A stretch of 64,000 nt of DNA from Rufibacter ruber (GTDB lineage: Bacteria; Bacteroidota; Bacteroidia; Cytophagales; Hymenobacteraceae): positions 1 through 64,000 of the forward strand of contig NZ_LRMM01000024.1 in the NCBI RefSeq assembly GCF_001647275.1, read 5' to 3'. Below the pieces are notes generated by a model. That model made no database searches, was not told where the DNA came from, and saw only the letters and a program-made list of their open reading frames with translations. How positions within the stretch are numbered: the first letter of the stretch is position 1; every line of letters begins with the position of its first letter. A program made the translations under genes and the position numbers. Positions 40,541 to 49,032 of the stretch are shown in pieces.

Positions 40541-41473
40541 CTATTTTTCTTTCTCTTTTACCAGCCGCCGGGTGAGCGCGTCAATGCTGATATTGACCTC
40601 AAACCCCACAATCAGGCTCATGCACACAAAATCCAGCCAGACCATCAACCCTATAAGAGCGCCAATGGAGCCATAGAATTTATTGTAGGAGTCAAACTTG
40701 CCAATGTAAAGCGAGAACAGCCACGAAACCAGGAAAATCAGCAGCGTGGCAACCACGCTGCCCGCACTCACAAACGGCCACTTGTCATGCACGGCGGGCA
40801 CGTAGTAGTAAATCATAGACGTGGCCAGAAAGAACAGCAACACCACCGCCACGTACTTCACCGCTATAAACAGCCCGTAGGTAAAAGACTCGGTGACAAT
40901 CTCATAGAACACCAGCGCGTCCAGGATATATGTCCCGAAGAAGATAGCACCAATGGCCACCAGCAAAATAAGCGCCAGCGCTACCGTGAGCGCTGTGGCA
41001 ATGAGGCGCTTGCGCACGTACGTGCGTTTCCGGAAGGTGTGGTATTTTTTGTCAAAGGCATCCATGAGGCTCATGATGCCGTTGGTGGAGAGCACCAGCG
41101 CAAACAGAAAACCGAAGGACAGCAACCCCCCGCGCGGCTTGTTGATGATATCGGCAATGGTGTCTGCGGCCACGTTATAAATCTCAGGGGGCATTACGTC
41201 TTCCAGAAGGCCCAGAATGTCGCGGTCCAGGTGCCCCACCGGAATGTAGGGCAAAAGCGTGAACAGGAAGATGATGGCCGGGAAAATAGCCAGCGTGAAG
41301 TTGAACGCCATGTAAGACGCCCGCTTGGTGAGCGAGTCGCGGTTCAGCTCCTCAATCATGACCTTGAGCACGTGGTACACGCTTACCCGGCCCTCCACAA
41401 AGCGCAGCCGCTTGAGAAAGACAATGAGCTTCCGGTATGGCCGGTTGTGGGTGAGGCGCTCCGTTAGGGTCAT
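40541..41473 (-). CDS. YihY/BrkB-family inner-membrane protein
   Basis: 310 aa with six hydrophobic segments of the YihY/UPF0761 family: SYMAFNFTLAIFPAIIFLFTLLPYIP (about residues 53-78), DIINKPRGGLLSFGFLFALVLSTNGI (about residue 115) and a terminal GSIGALIGLMVWLDFVCMSLIVGFEVN. The family's function is not settled; despite an early annotation, it is not an RNase. It starts 1 bp after the thioesterase stop, so the two genes are co-transcribed. Confidence 0.88.
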   Translation of the reverse strand: MTLTERLTHNRPYRKLIVFLKRLRFVEGRVSVYHVLKVMIEELNRDSLTKRASYMAFNFTLAIFPAIIFLFTLLPYIPVGHLDRDILGLLEDVMPPEIYNVAADTIADIINKPRGGLLSFGFLFALVLSTNGIMSLMDAFDKKYHTFRKRTYVRKRLIATALTVALALILLVAIGAIFFGTYILDALVFYEIVTESFTYGLFIAVKYVAVVLLFFLATSMIYYYVPAVHDKWPFVSAGSVVATLLIFLVSWLFSLYIGKFDSYNKFYGSIGALIGLMVWLDFVCMSLIVGFEVNISIDALTRRLVKEKEK

Positions 41474-41474
41474 T

Positions 41475-41885
41475 TTAGGCGTAGTAAGAATCTAACCTGG
41501 CGTGAATATACGCAGGAATGGGCGTGGGCCGGTTGCTTTTCATGTCAACAAACACCATGGTGGTTTCCCCCACGTTCAACAGCTCCCGGGCCTCATTGTA
41601 GACCTCGTACTCAAACTTGATGCGCGCGCCGCTGGGCCGGTCTTTCAAGAGCAGCTTGACGGTGAGCAGATCATCATACCGCGCCGGCCTGATGTACTTG
41701 CACCGCAGCTCCAGCACCGGCATCATCACACCCTGGGCCTCCATCTCCTTGTAGTTGATGCCCAGCTCCCTGAAGGCCTCTGTGCGGGCCACCTCATAGT
41801 ACGCGCCGTAATTGCCATAATAGACATAGCCCATCTGGTCAGTCTCAGCGTAACGCACCCGTATCTGTACTTCTGATGTAAACAC
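41475..41885 (-). CDS. acyl-CoA thioesterase (YbgC/FadM-like)
   Basis: 136-aa hotdog thioesterase: VRYAETDQMGYVYYGNYGAYYEVARTEAFRELGI (located about residues 9-42) contains the catalytic Asp region D-Q-M-G. The GTG at 41885 gives VFTSEVQIRVRYAETD as start. A longer ATG start at 41942 would encode 19 residues wholly from a palindromic element (MGCFLKNSPKTETH), which I regard as spurious or recently recruited. The gene pairs with yihY downstream. Confidence 0.83.
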   Translation of the reverse strand: MFTSEVQIRVRYAETDQMGYVYYGNYGAYYEVARTEAFRELGINYKEMEAQGVMMPVLELRCKYIRPARYDDLLTVKLLLKDRPSGARIKFEYEVYNEARELLNVGETTMVFVDMKSNRPTPIPAYIHARLDSYYA

Positions 41886-41908
41886 TTTTCTCTGTTTTGG
41901 ATGAGTCT

Positions 41909-41950
41909 CCGTTTTGGGGCTGTTTTTCAGAAAACAGCCCAAAACGGAAA
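41909..41950. repeat. CTGTTTT palindromic element
   Basis: Perfect CCGTTTTGGGGCTGTTTTTC with AAAACAGCCCAAAACGG, directly upstream of the thioesterase GTG. Confidence 0.92.
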
Positions 41951-42165
41951 TCTTATTTTACATACCCGGTTTCAAAAAAGCAGCAAAGGCAGGTCTTCAG
42001 GCGCCTGTGTTGGCAAAGGGGCTAACAGACTTCAGCAGAAGCCGCCTGGAAGGCATTGGGGCAGTGTTTCAGTGAAACGCCCTCTGCTTCACCGGCTACC
42101 GCCAACCCCTTATGTGGCCATAGCCAATTGAACAGAAGCTTTTTGCCACCGGCCTTACGCAGTCT

Positions 42166-42807
42166 TTAATGGAAAGGCAGGCGCTGGTTAGCCGGAATCT
42201 TCTCTGCCGGGTCATAAGCCGCTTTCAGCCGTTTGGCGTTTTCCTCAACGGTACTGGTAAAGCCGGCGGCCTTGCGCCGCTTGTTCACGTTCCTGGGGTC
42301 TTCAATGGGCCAGATGGCGTAAGAACCGTCTTTCCGGAGCATAGAAGTAGCCTGAGACCCATAAATCTGCTTTTTGTTCTGGAACATGAGCAACCGGTCT
42401 TCCATCATGGCGGCAAGCGTTTTGTCGGTTTCGCCCTTGGCGGCCATTTTCTGCAGTTCTGGCAGGTACTGCGCTATGACCCTGGTTGGGGAATGCTGCA
42501 CCACATAGAACAACCCGTTGGCGGCCTTCTCCCCTACCTTGCTTTTGGGCAACCACCCGTACCGGCCTAGAATGGCCTGCACCTGGAGCTGGTTCACTGA
42601 GTCAACCGCCTGCATCTCGGCAAAAAAGGCATTCATGTTTTCCTCTTTCACAGTATCCCCTTTCAACCTGATGCCCTGGTCTGTGTCATGGATTTTCTCC
42701 AGAACTACCCGCAAGGAGTCATAGGGAATCGCCTGCGCCTGACCAGACAGGTGAATGCCACAAAGGCACAAGAGGAGCAGCAACGCTGAAGTGAGGTTTT
42801 TCTTCAT
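42166..42807 (-). CDS. DUF6624 secreted protein
   Basis: 213 aa with a signal peptide (MKKNLTSALLLLLCLCGIHLSGQAQA). The mature protein contains ILGRYGWLPKSKVGEKAANGLFYVVQHSP (located at about residues 83-111) and DPRNVNKRRKAAGF, the pattern of DUF6624, a Bacteroidota family without known function. It stands alone between the thioesterase and mltG, on the same strand. Confidence 0.78.
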   Translation of the reverse strand: MKKNLTSALLLLLCLCGIHLSGQAQAIPYDSLRVVLEKIHDTDQGIRLKGDTVKEENMNAFFAEMQAVDSVNQLQVQAILGRYGWLPKSKVGEKAANGLFYVVQHSPTRVIAQYLPELQKMAAKGETDKTLAAMMEDRLLMFQNKKQIYGSQATSMLRKDGSYAIWPIEDPRNVNKRRKAAGFTSTVEENAKRLKAAYDPAEKIPANQRLPFH

Positions 42808-42879
42808 GATAAAAGTTGGTTTTGAACCGAAAAGTAAAAAAAGGGAATACCCGGTTCAACCTGCCCAAAACGGGAGGTT

Positions 42880-43971
42880 CTATTTCATGATGTTGCGCTG
42901 GTTCATGGCAGCATGGAACCGGGCGGCGTTGCGCCGGTGCTCTGCCTCAGTGGCCGCAAAGGCATGGTAGCCAGAGAAGTCTTCTTTGGCGCAGAAGTAA
43001 AGGTACTCATGCTGCTCAGGGTTGAGCACCGCGTTGATAGAAGAAATAGCAGGCAGGTTGATGGGCCCCGGCGGCAGCCCTTTGTTCAGGTAGGTGTTGT
43101 ACGGGGAGGGCGTGCGCAGGTGCACGTTCAACACCCGTCTAATGGAGAAATCGCCCACGGCGTACACCACGGTGGGGTCGGCTTGCAGGGCCATGCCGCG
43201 CTGTAGGCGGTTCAGGTACACCCCGGCAATGCGGGGGCGCTCATCTGCGTGCACACTTTGTTCGGCCTGCACAATGGAGGCCAGAATAGAGACTTCTACT
43301 TTGCTCAGGCCCACGTCCTGGGCCTTGGCTTCGCGCTCTGCGGTCCAGAAGTTGTCATACTCCTTCTTCATGCGCTCCATCATCTCGGTGGCGGGTGTGG
43401 TCCAATACATCTCATAGGTATTGGGAATGAACATGGTGAGGATGGTGGTGGTGTCAAAGCCCAGCTTTTTAGTGAAAGACGGGCTGTTGAGCAGCGAGTC
43501 AATCTGGGCGGGCGATGCATCTATGAACGTGCTCAGCTTCTGGGCCAGGTCTTTCTTGAGCCGCACGTTGGTGTAGGTGAGCTTCACGGGGTCCTGGTCG
43601 CCGGAGCGTAGCTTGGCAATGAGTTTGTAGTTGGTCATGCCGTCTTTCAGCTCATAGCGGCCGGGTTTTACCAGCTCAGGGTAATCCATGAGTTTGGCCA
43701 TGAACCGCAGGGAGAGGCGGTCAATGACCACTTTTTTGGCGTCTATGGAATCCATGGCCTGTTCATAGGTGGCGCCGCGCGGAATGAGCACATACACCGG
43801 CTCGCCCTTCACCTCCACGTTGGCGGTGTACACAATCTGGTAGGCGTAGTAGGAGAAGCACACAAACAAAAACATCACCAGCACCAGGGCATACGTCCAC
43901 TTGCTGGTCTTGCGGGGCTTGCGCGGGCGTCTGGGGCTCGGCGAAGCGGGAGGCGTGTTCAATTCTGACAT
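42880..43971 (-). CDS. mltG: endolytic murein transglycosylase MltG
   Basis: 363 aa, one N-terminal membrane helix (YALVLVMFLFVCFSYYAYQI, about residues 26-45), then the YceG domain: ILASIVQAEQSVHADERPRIAGVYLNRL (about residue 235), GMALQADPTVVYAVG and a C-terminal LPPGPINLPAISSINAVLNP. It cleaves nascent glycan strands and sets their length. A TACCTTTG box at 43977-43984 would start transcription essentially at its ATG. Confidence 0.93.
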   Translation of the reverse strand: MSELNTPPASPSPRRPRKPRKTSKWTYALVLVMFLFVCFSYYAYQIVYTANVEVKGEPVYVLIPRGATYEQAMDSIDAKKVVIDRLSLRFMAKLMDYPELVKPGRYELKDGMTNYKLIAKLRSGDQDPVKLTYTNVRLKKDLAQKLSTFIDASPAQIDSLLNSPSFTKKLGFDTTTILTMFIPNTYEMYWTTPATEMMERMKKEYDNFWTAEREAKAQDVGLSKVEVSILASIVQAEQSVHADERPRIAGVYLNRLQRGMALQADPTVVYAVGDFSIRRVLNVHLRTPSPYNTYLNKGLPPGPINLPAISSINAVLNPEQHEYLYFCAKEDFSGYHAFAATEAEHRRNAARFHAAMNQRNIMK

Positions 43972-43976
43972 AATAG

Positions 43977-43984
43977 CAAAGGTA
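43977..43984 (-). promoter_or_regulatory. -7 box of mltG
   Basis: TACCTTTG on the minus strand fits TAnnTTTG and lies 6 bp before the ATG at 43971, with TTGA about 21 bp further upstream. The transcript would be nearly leaderless. Confidence 0.5.
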
Positions 43985-43992
43985 AGAATTAA

Positions 43993-44044
43993 ATGAGTGA
44001 ATGAGTCAAGGACTGAAGGCGCGATTGGGTCAAGGAGTGAATGT
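43993..44044. repeat. ATGAGTGA simple-sequence tract, left half
   Basis: Degenerate GTGAATGAGTCAAGGA / GTCAAGGAGTGAATG units that are complementary to 44208-44250 (CATTCACCCATTCACTTC...CCTTCACTCC). The two tracts flank the spacer between mltG and the Sua5-like gene. Confidence 0.5.
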
Positions 44045-44099
44045 TTTGAAAGGGGGGCAGATCCTGCACACCCAAACGGCTTCCTCCTCCTGGAAATGC

Positions 44100-44140
44100 T
44101 GTTTTGGGCCTGTTTTTGGAAAATCAGGTTAAAAACGTAA
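44100..44140. repeat. CTGTTTT palindromic element (imperfect)
   Basis: CTGTTTTGGGCCTGTTTTTG with AAATCAGGTTAAAAACG, between divergent mltG and the Sua5-like gene. Confidence 0.82.
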
Positions 44141-44255
44141 AATTTGGTTTGAGCGTATGTAGGTGAAGTATGCCCAAATAGGTTTTAAAACACGGCCAAT
44201 TTGTGCACTGCATCATTCACCCATTCACTTCACCACTCCTTCACTCCTTAAAAAA

Positions 44256-44885
44256 ATGGCCCAGGCAACCTTACTCAAGATTCACCCAGACAACCCCCAG
44301 ATGAAAGCCATTGCGCAGGCGGTAGACGTTCTCAAGAAAGGCGGTTTGGTCATCTACCCCACAGACACCATCTACGGCCTAGGCTGTGATCTGCACAACG
44401 TGCGCGCGGTAGAGCGGCTCTGCCAGATACGCGGGCTCAACCCCGCCAAGGCCAACCTGTCTTTTATCTGCCATGACCTCACCCACATCTCAGACTACGC
44501 CAAAATCTCCACCCAAACCTACAAGGTCATGAAAAAGGCGCTGCCGGGGCCGTTCACCTTTGTACTGGAGGCCAGCAGCAAAGTGCCCAAGATAGGCGGC
44601 TCCCGCCGAAAAACGGTGGGCATACGGGTGCCGGACAATAAAATCAGCCAGTGCCTGGTAGAGGAGCTGGGCAACCCCATCATCTCTACCTCCATTCATG
44701 ACGAAGACGAGGTGATTGAATACACCACTGACCCGGAGCTGATCTATGAGAAATACCGCAACCTGGTAGACCTGGTCATAGACGGCGGCTACGGCAACAA
44801 CGTGGCCTCAACCGTGGTCAACTGCGAGAATGATGAGTTTGAGGTGCTGCGGCAAGGCGCAGGGGAGATTGACGAATACCTCTAG
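44256..44885 (+). CDS. L-threonylcarbamoyladenylate synthase (YciO/Sua5 family)
   Basis: 209-aa protein of the YrdC/Sua5 superfamily: GGLVIYPTDTIYGLGCDLHN (about residues 30-49) is the substrate-binding core, followed by PGPFTFVLEASSKVPK and RRKTVGIRVPDN. Members make threonylcarbamoyl-AMP for tRNA t6A; the length and sequence are closer to YciO, whose role is less clear. The ATG at 44256 gives MAQATLLKIHPDNPQMKAI, the usual start; a start 93 bp upstream lies in simple-sequence DNA. Confidence 0.85.
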   Translation: MAQATLLKIHPDNPQMKAIAQAVDVLKKGGLVIYPTDTIYGLGCDLHNVRAVERLCQIRGLNPAKANLSFICHDLTHISDYAKISTQTYKVMKKALPGPFTFVLEASSKVPKIGGSRRKTVGIRVPDNKISQCLVEELGNPIISTSIHDEDEVIEYTTDPELIYEKYRNLVDLVIDGGYGNNVASTVVNCENDEFEVLRQGAGEIDEYL

Positions 44886-44900
44886 CGTTTGCTAAAAACT

Positions 44901-44943
44901 TTCTGTTTCCGGGCTGTTGGCCAAAACAGCCCGGAAACAGAAA
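44901..44943. repeat. CTGTTTT palindromic element
   Basis: TTCTGTTTCCGGGCTGTT with loop GGCC and arm AACAGCCCGGAAACAGAA, 16 bp after the Sua5-like stop. Confidence 0.9.
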
Positions 44944-44994
44944 ACCGCCCCATCAACTTCTAGGTCGTTTTTACTTAAAAACCCTTCGTTAGCT

Positions 44995-45117
44995 CTTCCG
45001 GATTTCTAATCCGGAAGCACATACTCCGGGTATTTGTAATCCCCGCACTCCTTGAGCTACACGCGCCGCGGATTATAAGTCCGCAATTCGCTAAATTCGG
45101 GATTGAAAATCACGAAT
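44995..45117. repeat. tandem GGATT/AATCC hairpins
   Basis: CTTCCGGATT-TCT-AATCCGGAAG is a perfect 10-bp hairpin (44995-45017). Related, more diverged units follow at 45027-45045 (CCGGGTATTTGTAATCCCCG), 45068-45084 (GCGGATTATAAGTCCGC) and 45097-45116, roughly every 35 bp. Confidence 0.75.
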
Positions 45118-45250
45118 AGCAGAAGTTAAAATTTGCTTATTGCCATACACCACAGGAAAACAGCAAACACAACAGAAAGAATCATCGCCGCTTTAAAAGT
45201 CAGTTTTATCTTTCATGGTTAAGATTGCATACTGTTTTATGCAGGCATTT

Positions 45251-45784
45251 TCACGCATCTCCGCCGTGGCGGCCATACGCTTCCCGCACCAGCCGCGCCA
45301 TCTCCTCAAACGTACACGTGAGCGCACTCGCTGACAGGGCCACCGGCGTGCCGTACAGTTTATAGTTCAGGCGCATGGCCTTCTGCTGGATGAATGGCTC
45401 CTTCCTGATCACTTCTTCCGGGTTGGTCACAAACACCAGCAGGAAAGGGGTGCCGTACACCTCCCTTTCCTCCAGCCTAACCACCTCCCCCCACTTGATC
45501 AGCCTTCCGCCAAGGGCGCTGGAATTGTCATTGATCCCTATCTGGTCCAGCACCAGCCCCGGCCGGTTGTCAAAGAGCTTGTAGAGACCGTAGCCCCCGC
45601 AGATAACCCCAAAGAACATGAACCCCGCCAGGGCCACCGCCCTGAACAGAGACGCCTGCGGCTCATCTCCCGCGTGGCGCCAGATAAACCAGGAGGCCAG
45701 CACAAACGCAAGGCAGAGCAGCAGCATGATGAGGTTCTTGCGCTTGCTCAAGGGTATGTCAACGGCTGGTATGGCTTTTTGCAT
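45251..45784 (-). CDS. STM3941-like membrane protein
   Basis: 177 aa with two N-terminal membrane helices (about residues 18-32 and 45-68) followed by a soluble domain with the pattern GLVLDQIGINDNSSALGGRLIKWGEVVRLE, as in the STM3941 family of PH-like proteins. Function unknown. It is upstream of no clear partner and read in the same direction as the acyltransferase on its right. Confidence 0.75.
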   Translation of the reverse strand: MQKAIPAVDIPLSKRKNLIMLLLCLAFVLASWFIWRHAGDEPQASLFRAVALAGFMFFGVICGGYGLYKLFDNRPGLVLDQIGINDNSSALGGRLIKWGEVVRLEEREVYGTPFLLVFVTNPEEVIRKEPFIQQKAMRLNYKLYGTPVALSASALTCTFEEMARLVREAYGRHGGDA

Positions 45785-45790
45785 GGGGGC

Positions 45791-45832
45791 TGGTTTTGGC
45801 CTAATATCTGAAAAACAGCTCAGAAACAGAAA
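45791..45832. repeat. CTGTTTT palindromic element (degenerate)
   Basis: GGTTTTGGCCTAATATCTG and AAAAACAGCTCAGAAACAG; left arm decayed. Confidence 0.6.
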
Positions 45833-45847
45833 GTTTTCTGCGCCGGG

Positions 45848-46744
45848 TTAGGCCACCGGCTTCTTATGCTTCCAGCGCTTATGCGACCAGAGGTAGCTGG
45901 CTGGGTACCGGTTCACCCAGGTCTCCAGGTGCCGGGCAAAGGCCTCCGTCAGCAGATGCGGCTCCTCGGGCTCGTTTCTCACCGGGGCCGGCAGCAGCTC
46001 CTGAAACTCAATCTCATAGAAGCCCCGCTTAACCTGGTGCATGCCCACAAAGAAGGTGGTATAGCCAAAAGAGGACCTGATTTTTTCAGCCCCCACAAAA
46101 AAGGCCGTTTCCTGGTGCAGAAAGGTGGTCCAGAACTGGATTTCGCCGTACGGCGGCGTCTGGTCTGTGAGCAGGGTGAGAATGCGGGCTTGGCCTTTAT
46201 GCCTAATCACATGGCGCAGCGTGTCTTTCATCTTCACCAGTGTAATCCCAAACCGGCTGCGCAGATACCACATGAACGCCTCAAAGAAAGAGCTGGCCAA
46301 CGGCTTGTACACGCCGTCAATGGGGTGCCGGAACAGGGCGTTCCCCGCTGCCGACATGTACTCCCAGTTGCCCAGGTGAGCCCCCAGCACCAGCACCATC
46401 TTGCCCTGGTCTAATGGAGCGTTCACCTTTTCCAGCCCCCGGGCTTTGACCCGTCTGCGCAGCTCCTCCGGCGAAAGCGTGGCCAGTTTCAGGGTCTCCA
46501 CCATGATGTCAGTGAGGTTCAGGAAGAACTGCTTTTCAATCTGGCGGAGCTCCTGGGTGCTTTTCCCGGGGAAAGACCGCCCCAGGTTCTGCCGCACCAC
46601 TTTCTTGCGGTAGCCCACCACGTAGTACAGCAAAAAGTAAAGCCCCGTAGAAATGGCGTACAGCACCGGGAACGGCAAAAGTGAAATCCCCTTCAACAGC
46701 CACCAGAGCGGAAGTTGGCCGGGGCGAAGGTCAGGGCGGGACAT
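45848..46744 (-). CDS. lysophospholipid acyltransferase (LpxL/HtrB-like)
   Basis: 298-aa membrane-associated acyltransferase. One N-terminal helix (LLKGISLLPFPVLYAISTGLYFLLYYVVG), then the LPLAT catalytic motif VLGAHLGNWEYMSA (H-x4-[ED], about residue 120), YKPLASSFFEAFMWYLRSRFG and DQTPPYGEIQFWTTFLHQETAFFVGAEKI. It adds a secondary acyl chain to lipid A or another lipid. The ATG at 46744 is preferred over a TTG 9 bp upstream. Confidence 0.9.
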   Translation of the reverse strand: MSRPDLRPGQLPLWWLLKGISLLPFPVLYAISTGLYFLLYYVVGYRKKVVRQNLGRSFPGKSTQELRQIEKQFFLNLTDIMVETLKLATLSPEELRRRVKARGLEKVNAPLDQGKMVLVLGAHLGNWEYMSAAGNALFRHPIDGVYKPLASSFFEAFMWYLRSRFGITLVKMKDTLRHVIRHKGQARILTLLTDQTPPYGEIQFWTTFLHQETAFFVGAEKIRSSFGYTTFFVGMHQVKRGFYEIEFQELLPAPVRNEPEEPHLLTEAFARHLETWVNRYPASYLWSHKRWKHKKPVA

Positions 46745-46756
46745 GGAGGTCAAACG

Positions 46757-46800
46757 TGCGTTTTTAAGGTGTTTTCCAGAAAACAGGCCAAAAACAGGAA
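46757..46800. repeat. CTGTTTT palindromic element (imperfect)
   Basis: CGTTTTTAAGGTGTTTTCC with AAAACAGGCCAAAAACAGG, upstream of the acyltransferase start. Confidence 0.78.
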
Positions 46801-46938
46801 GTTGCCTGGCTGGCCCGGCTTCTGTTGTTCTAGCGCTAAGATAGCTAATTTGGGCGGGCCTCCCAAAACGGTTACGTGTGCCCTCCCAGACCAGCCACTG
46901 CCCCTCCGGCCATGCCCCGGACCCCGCCGAAATAAAAC

Positions 46939-47952
46939 TTAGTCTGCCCTCTTGAAGAAACCGGCCAGGATCTCATAAGACCGCAGCCGGGCGGCGTGGT
47001 CATACACGTTGCCCGCCACCATGATTTCGTCTACGCCGGTCTCCTCTAAGAACGCCTGCATCTCTTCCTGCACCGTGGCGGCGCTGCCCACAAACGAGTA
47101 GCGCAGCATCTGCTGCACGGCGTACCGCTCGTTGGCATCCCAGAGGCCGTCCATGCTCTTGACAGGTGGCTGCATGGTTTTGCCCGTACCCCGCACCACG
47201 TTGATGAACGACTGGTACATGGTAGTAGACAGGAATTTGGCTTCCTCATCTGTATCAGCGGCCACCACGTTCACGCAGGCAATGGCATACGGCTCCTTGA
47301 GCTGCGCCGATGGCTGGAAACTCTCTTTGTACACCCGCAAGGCCGCGTGCAACTGTGATGGGGCAAAATGGCTGGCGAAGGCGTACGGCAGGCCCAGAAT
47401 ACCGGCCAGTTGTGCGCCAAAGGTGCTGGAGCCCAGCATCCAGAGGGGCACGTTAGTCCCTTCGCCGGGCACGGCGCGCACCCGGGCGGTGGGGTCAACC
47501 GGGCCCAGGTAGTTCCGCAGCTCCACCACGTTCTGCGGAAACTCCTCTACCGGCGTCTGCAAATCTCTTCTCAACGCCATGGCGGTAAACTGGTCAGTGC
47601 CGGGCGCGCGGCCCAGGCCCAGGTCAATACGGCCGGGGTACAGCGTACCCAGCGTCCCAAACTGCTCGGCCACCACCAGCGGCGCGTGGTTGGGCAGCAT
47701 GATGCCGCCAGAGCCTACCCTGATCTTGGTTGTATTGCCGGCCACATGGCCAATCAAGACCACTGTGGCTGAGCTGGCGATACCGGCAAAGTTGTGGTGT
47801 TCGGCCATCCAGTAGCGCTGGTAGCCCCACTTCTCCACGTGCTGCGCCAAATCAACGGTGTTTTTAAACGAATCTGCAGCGGTTTTGCCCTCTAAAATGG
47901 GCACCAGGTCCAGGACCGAAACAGGTATATCTGAAAGTTTTTTCGTACTCAT
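46939..47952 (-). CDS. LLM-class flavin-dependent oxidoreductase (luciferase-like)
   Basis: 337 aa, TIM-barrel monooxygenase of the bacterial luciferase family: [39 protein letters not shown] (about residue 45), [21 protein letters not shown] and [14 protein letters not shown]. It uses FMN and O2 on an unknown substrate. The ATG at 47952 gives the usual family start. A promoter box lies 50-57 bp upstream. Confidence 0.92.
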   Translation of the reverse strand: MSTKKLSDIPVSVLDLVPILEGKTAADSFKNTVDLAQHVEKWGYQRYWMAEHHNFAGIASSATVVLIGHVAGNTTKIRVGSGGIMLPNHAPLVVAEQFGTLGTLYPGRIDLGLGRAPGTDQFTAMALRRDLQTPVEEFPQNVVELRNYLGPVDPTARVRAVPGEGTNVPLWMLGSSTFGAQLAGILGLPYAFASHFAPSQLHAALRVYKESFQPSAQLKEPYAIACVNVVAADTDEEAKFLSTTMYQSFINVVRGTGKTMQPPVKSMDGLWDANERYAVQQMLRYSFVGSAATVQEEMQAFLEETGVDEIMVAGNVYDHAARLRSYEILAGFFKRAD

Positions 47953-48001
47953 AGTAATTAAAGCTTGTGCAACTCTTATGTACGAGCGCATTTCTAAAAG
48001 G

Positions 48002-48009
48002 CAAAAGTA
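48002..48009 (-). promoter_or_regulatory. -7 box of the LLM oxidoreductase gene
   Basis: TACTTTTG on the minus strand, predicted start near 47995, about 43 nt before the ATG. Confidence 0.5.
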
Positions 48010-48134
48010 GCCCCTGAAAGTTCTGCCCTGCTGCCCTTGCCCCGTTACCTTTAGGAAACCAACCGCACCCCTGCGTGGCCCCTTAGGTCTTTTTAGCATT
48101 GCTGATGGTTTATTGCTGGCTGCTTATGCAATGA

Positions 48135-48198
48135 GCTGGCGCGAGTCTCTGGCTCGTGACAAAGTGTGCTGGGAGTCTCCAGGCTCGCCGGGAACCAT
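48135..48198. repeat. GAGTCT hairpin cluster, copy 2
   Basis: GAGCTGGCGCGAGTCTCTGG...GGGAACCAT (ends only) parallels 12053-12116, with the hairpin GGGAGTCTCCAGGCTCGCC. Confidence 0.78.
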
Positions 48199-48416
48199 AT
48201 AAAAATCAGCAATGAGAGGAACCTACCCCTTCAGAGGAGGGGAGTTACCGGGAATGCGTGCGAGCGTATGCCATACGCCCTACACCTGTAATGCTCTGAT
48301 CGGTAGGTGCATACCCCCTCTTTCTGAGTTTCGCTCGCTGCCTCAAACTCACGTTTGGGCAATCCTCAAGGGGAGACTTCCCCTTCGCCCCCTTCAAAGG
48401 GAGAGTATCTGCTGTG

Positions 48417-48445
48417 TAAGTCACGGAAGTAACTTCCGCGCCATA
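48417..48445 (-). repeat. GGAAGTTACTTCC repeat, copy 2
   Basis: Exact reverse complement of 11166-11194, centred on CGGAAGTAACTTCCG. Confidence 0.85.
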
Positions 48446-48522
48446 GCGGGTGCAGATTGCGGGCTGTAGACCAAAGCAACAGTGAGAATAATATGCACTG
48501 CCAGGGGTAACAGCTACTGTTT

Positions 48523-48563
48523 TCCGTTTCCGGGCTACTTTCATGAAAACAGGCCGAAAACGC
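48523..48563. repeat. CTGTTTT palindromic element (imperfect)
   Basis: CCGTTTCCGGGCTACTTTC with AAAACAGGCCGAAAACG. Confidence 0.78.
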
Positions 48564-49032
48564 AGAGCCTCCCTGGCAGTACCTGCGGGAGCGGGCAACG
48601 CAGTGCCGCCAGGCACGCAGCCGCTTAGCGGGAGCAAGCAGAGACGGTTCAAAACAATAATGGCTACCGTAGCAATGGAACAGACGGCAATTGCCAGGTG
48701 CGTAATTAAACGAAGGGAAGCCTGTCTGAGCGGCAGCGAGTTCTTCCCTTCTTGATTCTTTTGTTAGGTTGAGCATCAAGGATCAACGTGACATACACCA
48801 GCAGAAAGTAATCCAGCTAGAGGTTTGTTAAATAAAGCAGCGGGAGCAAAGGCAGTTTAGGTGGTTGGTGAGAACACGCAACAACGGCGGGGGAACAGAC
48901 GGGAGAGAAACATTTACCAGCACTGCGTAAGAGACAAGGCAGTGCCTGGTCTCTACAGATGGAATTACCACCATTCAAAAATTTATGAAAAGATAAAATT
49001 CCCGTACTTGCAAAGATTACACGCACCACTGC

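Larger units (their letters stand above)
44886..45250. other. 365-bp intergenic region with tandem hairpins
   Basis: Holds a CTGTTTT element and three to four GGATT...AATCC hairpin units (44995-45117). No gene seen. Confidence 0.7.
47953..49032. other. 1.08-kb non-coding region rich in repeats
   Basis: No convincing gene in either strand. It contains the LLM promoter, the GAGTCT hairpin cluster (48135-48198), GCGTATGCCATACGC (48264-48278), the GGAAGTTACTTCC repeat (48417-48445) and a CTGTTTT element (48523-48563). The last 200 bp before WbqC are AT-rich. Confidence 0.65.

Noticed and set aside
44995-45117. CRISPR array
   Set aside because: The units are hairpins of decreasing similarity with no equal-length spacers; no cas genes are present.
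48212-48779. Open frames on both strands in the 48.2-48.8 kb spacer
   Set aside because: They run through hairpin repeats and palindromic elements, have no recognisable domain, and their composition is that of the repeats; treated as non-coding.
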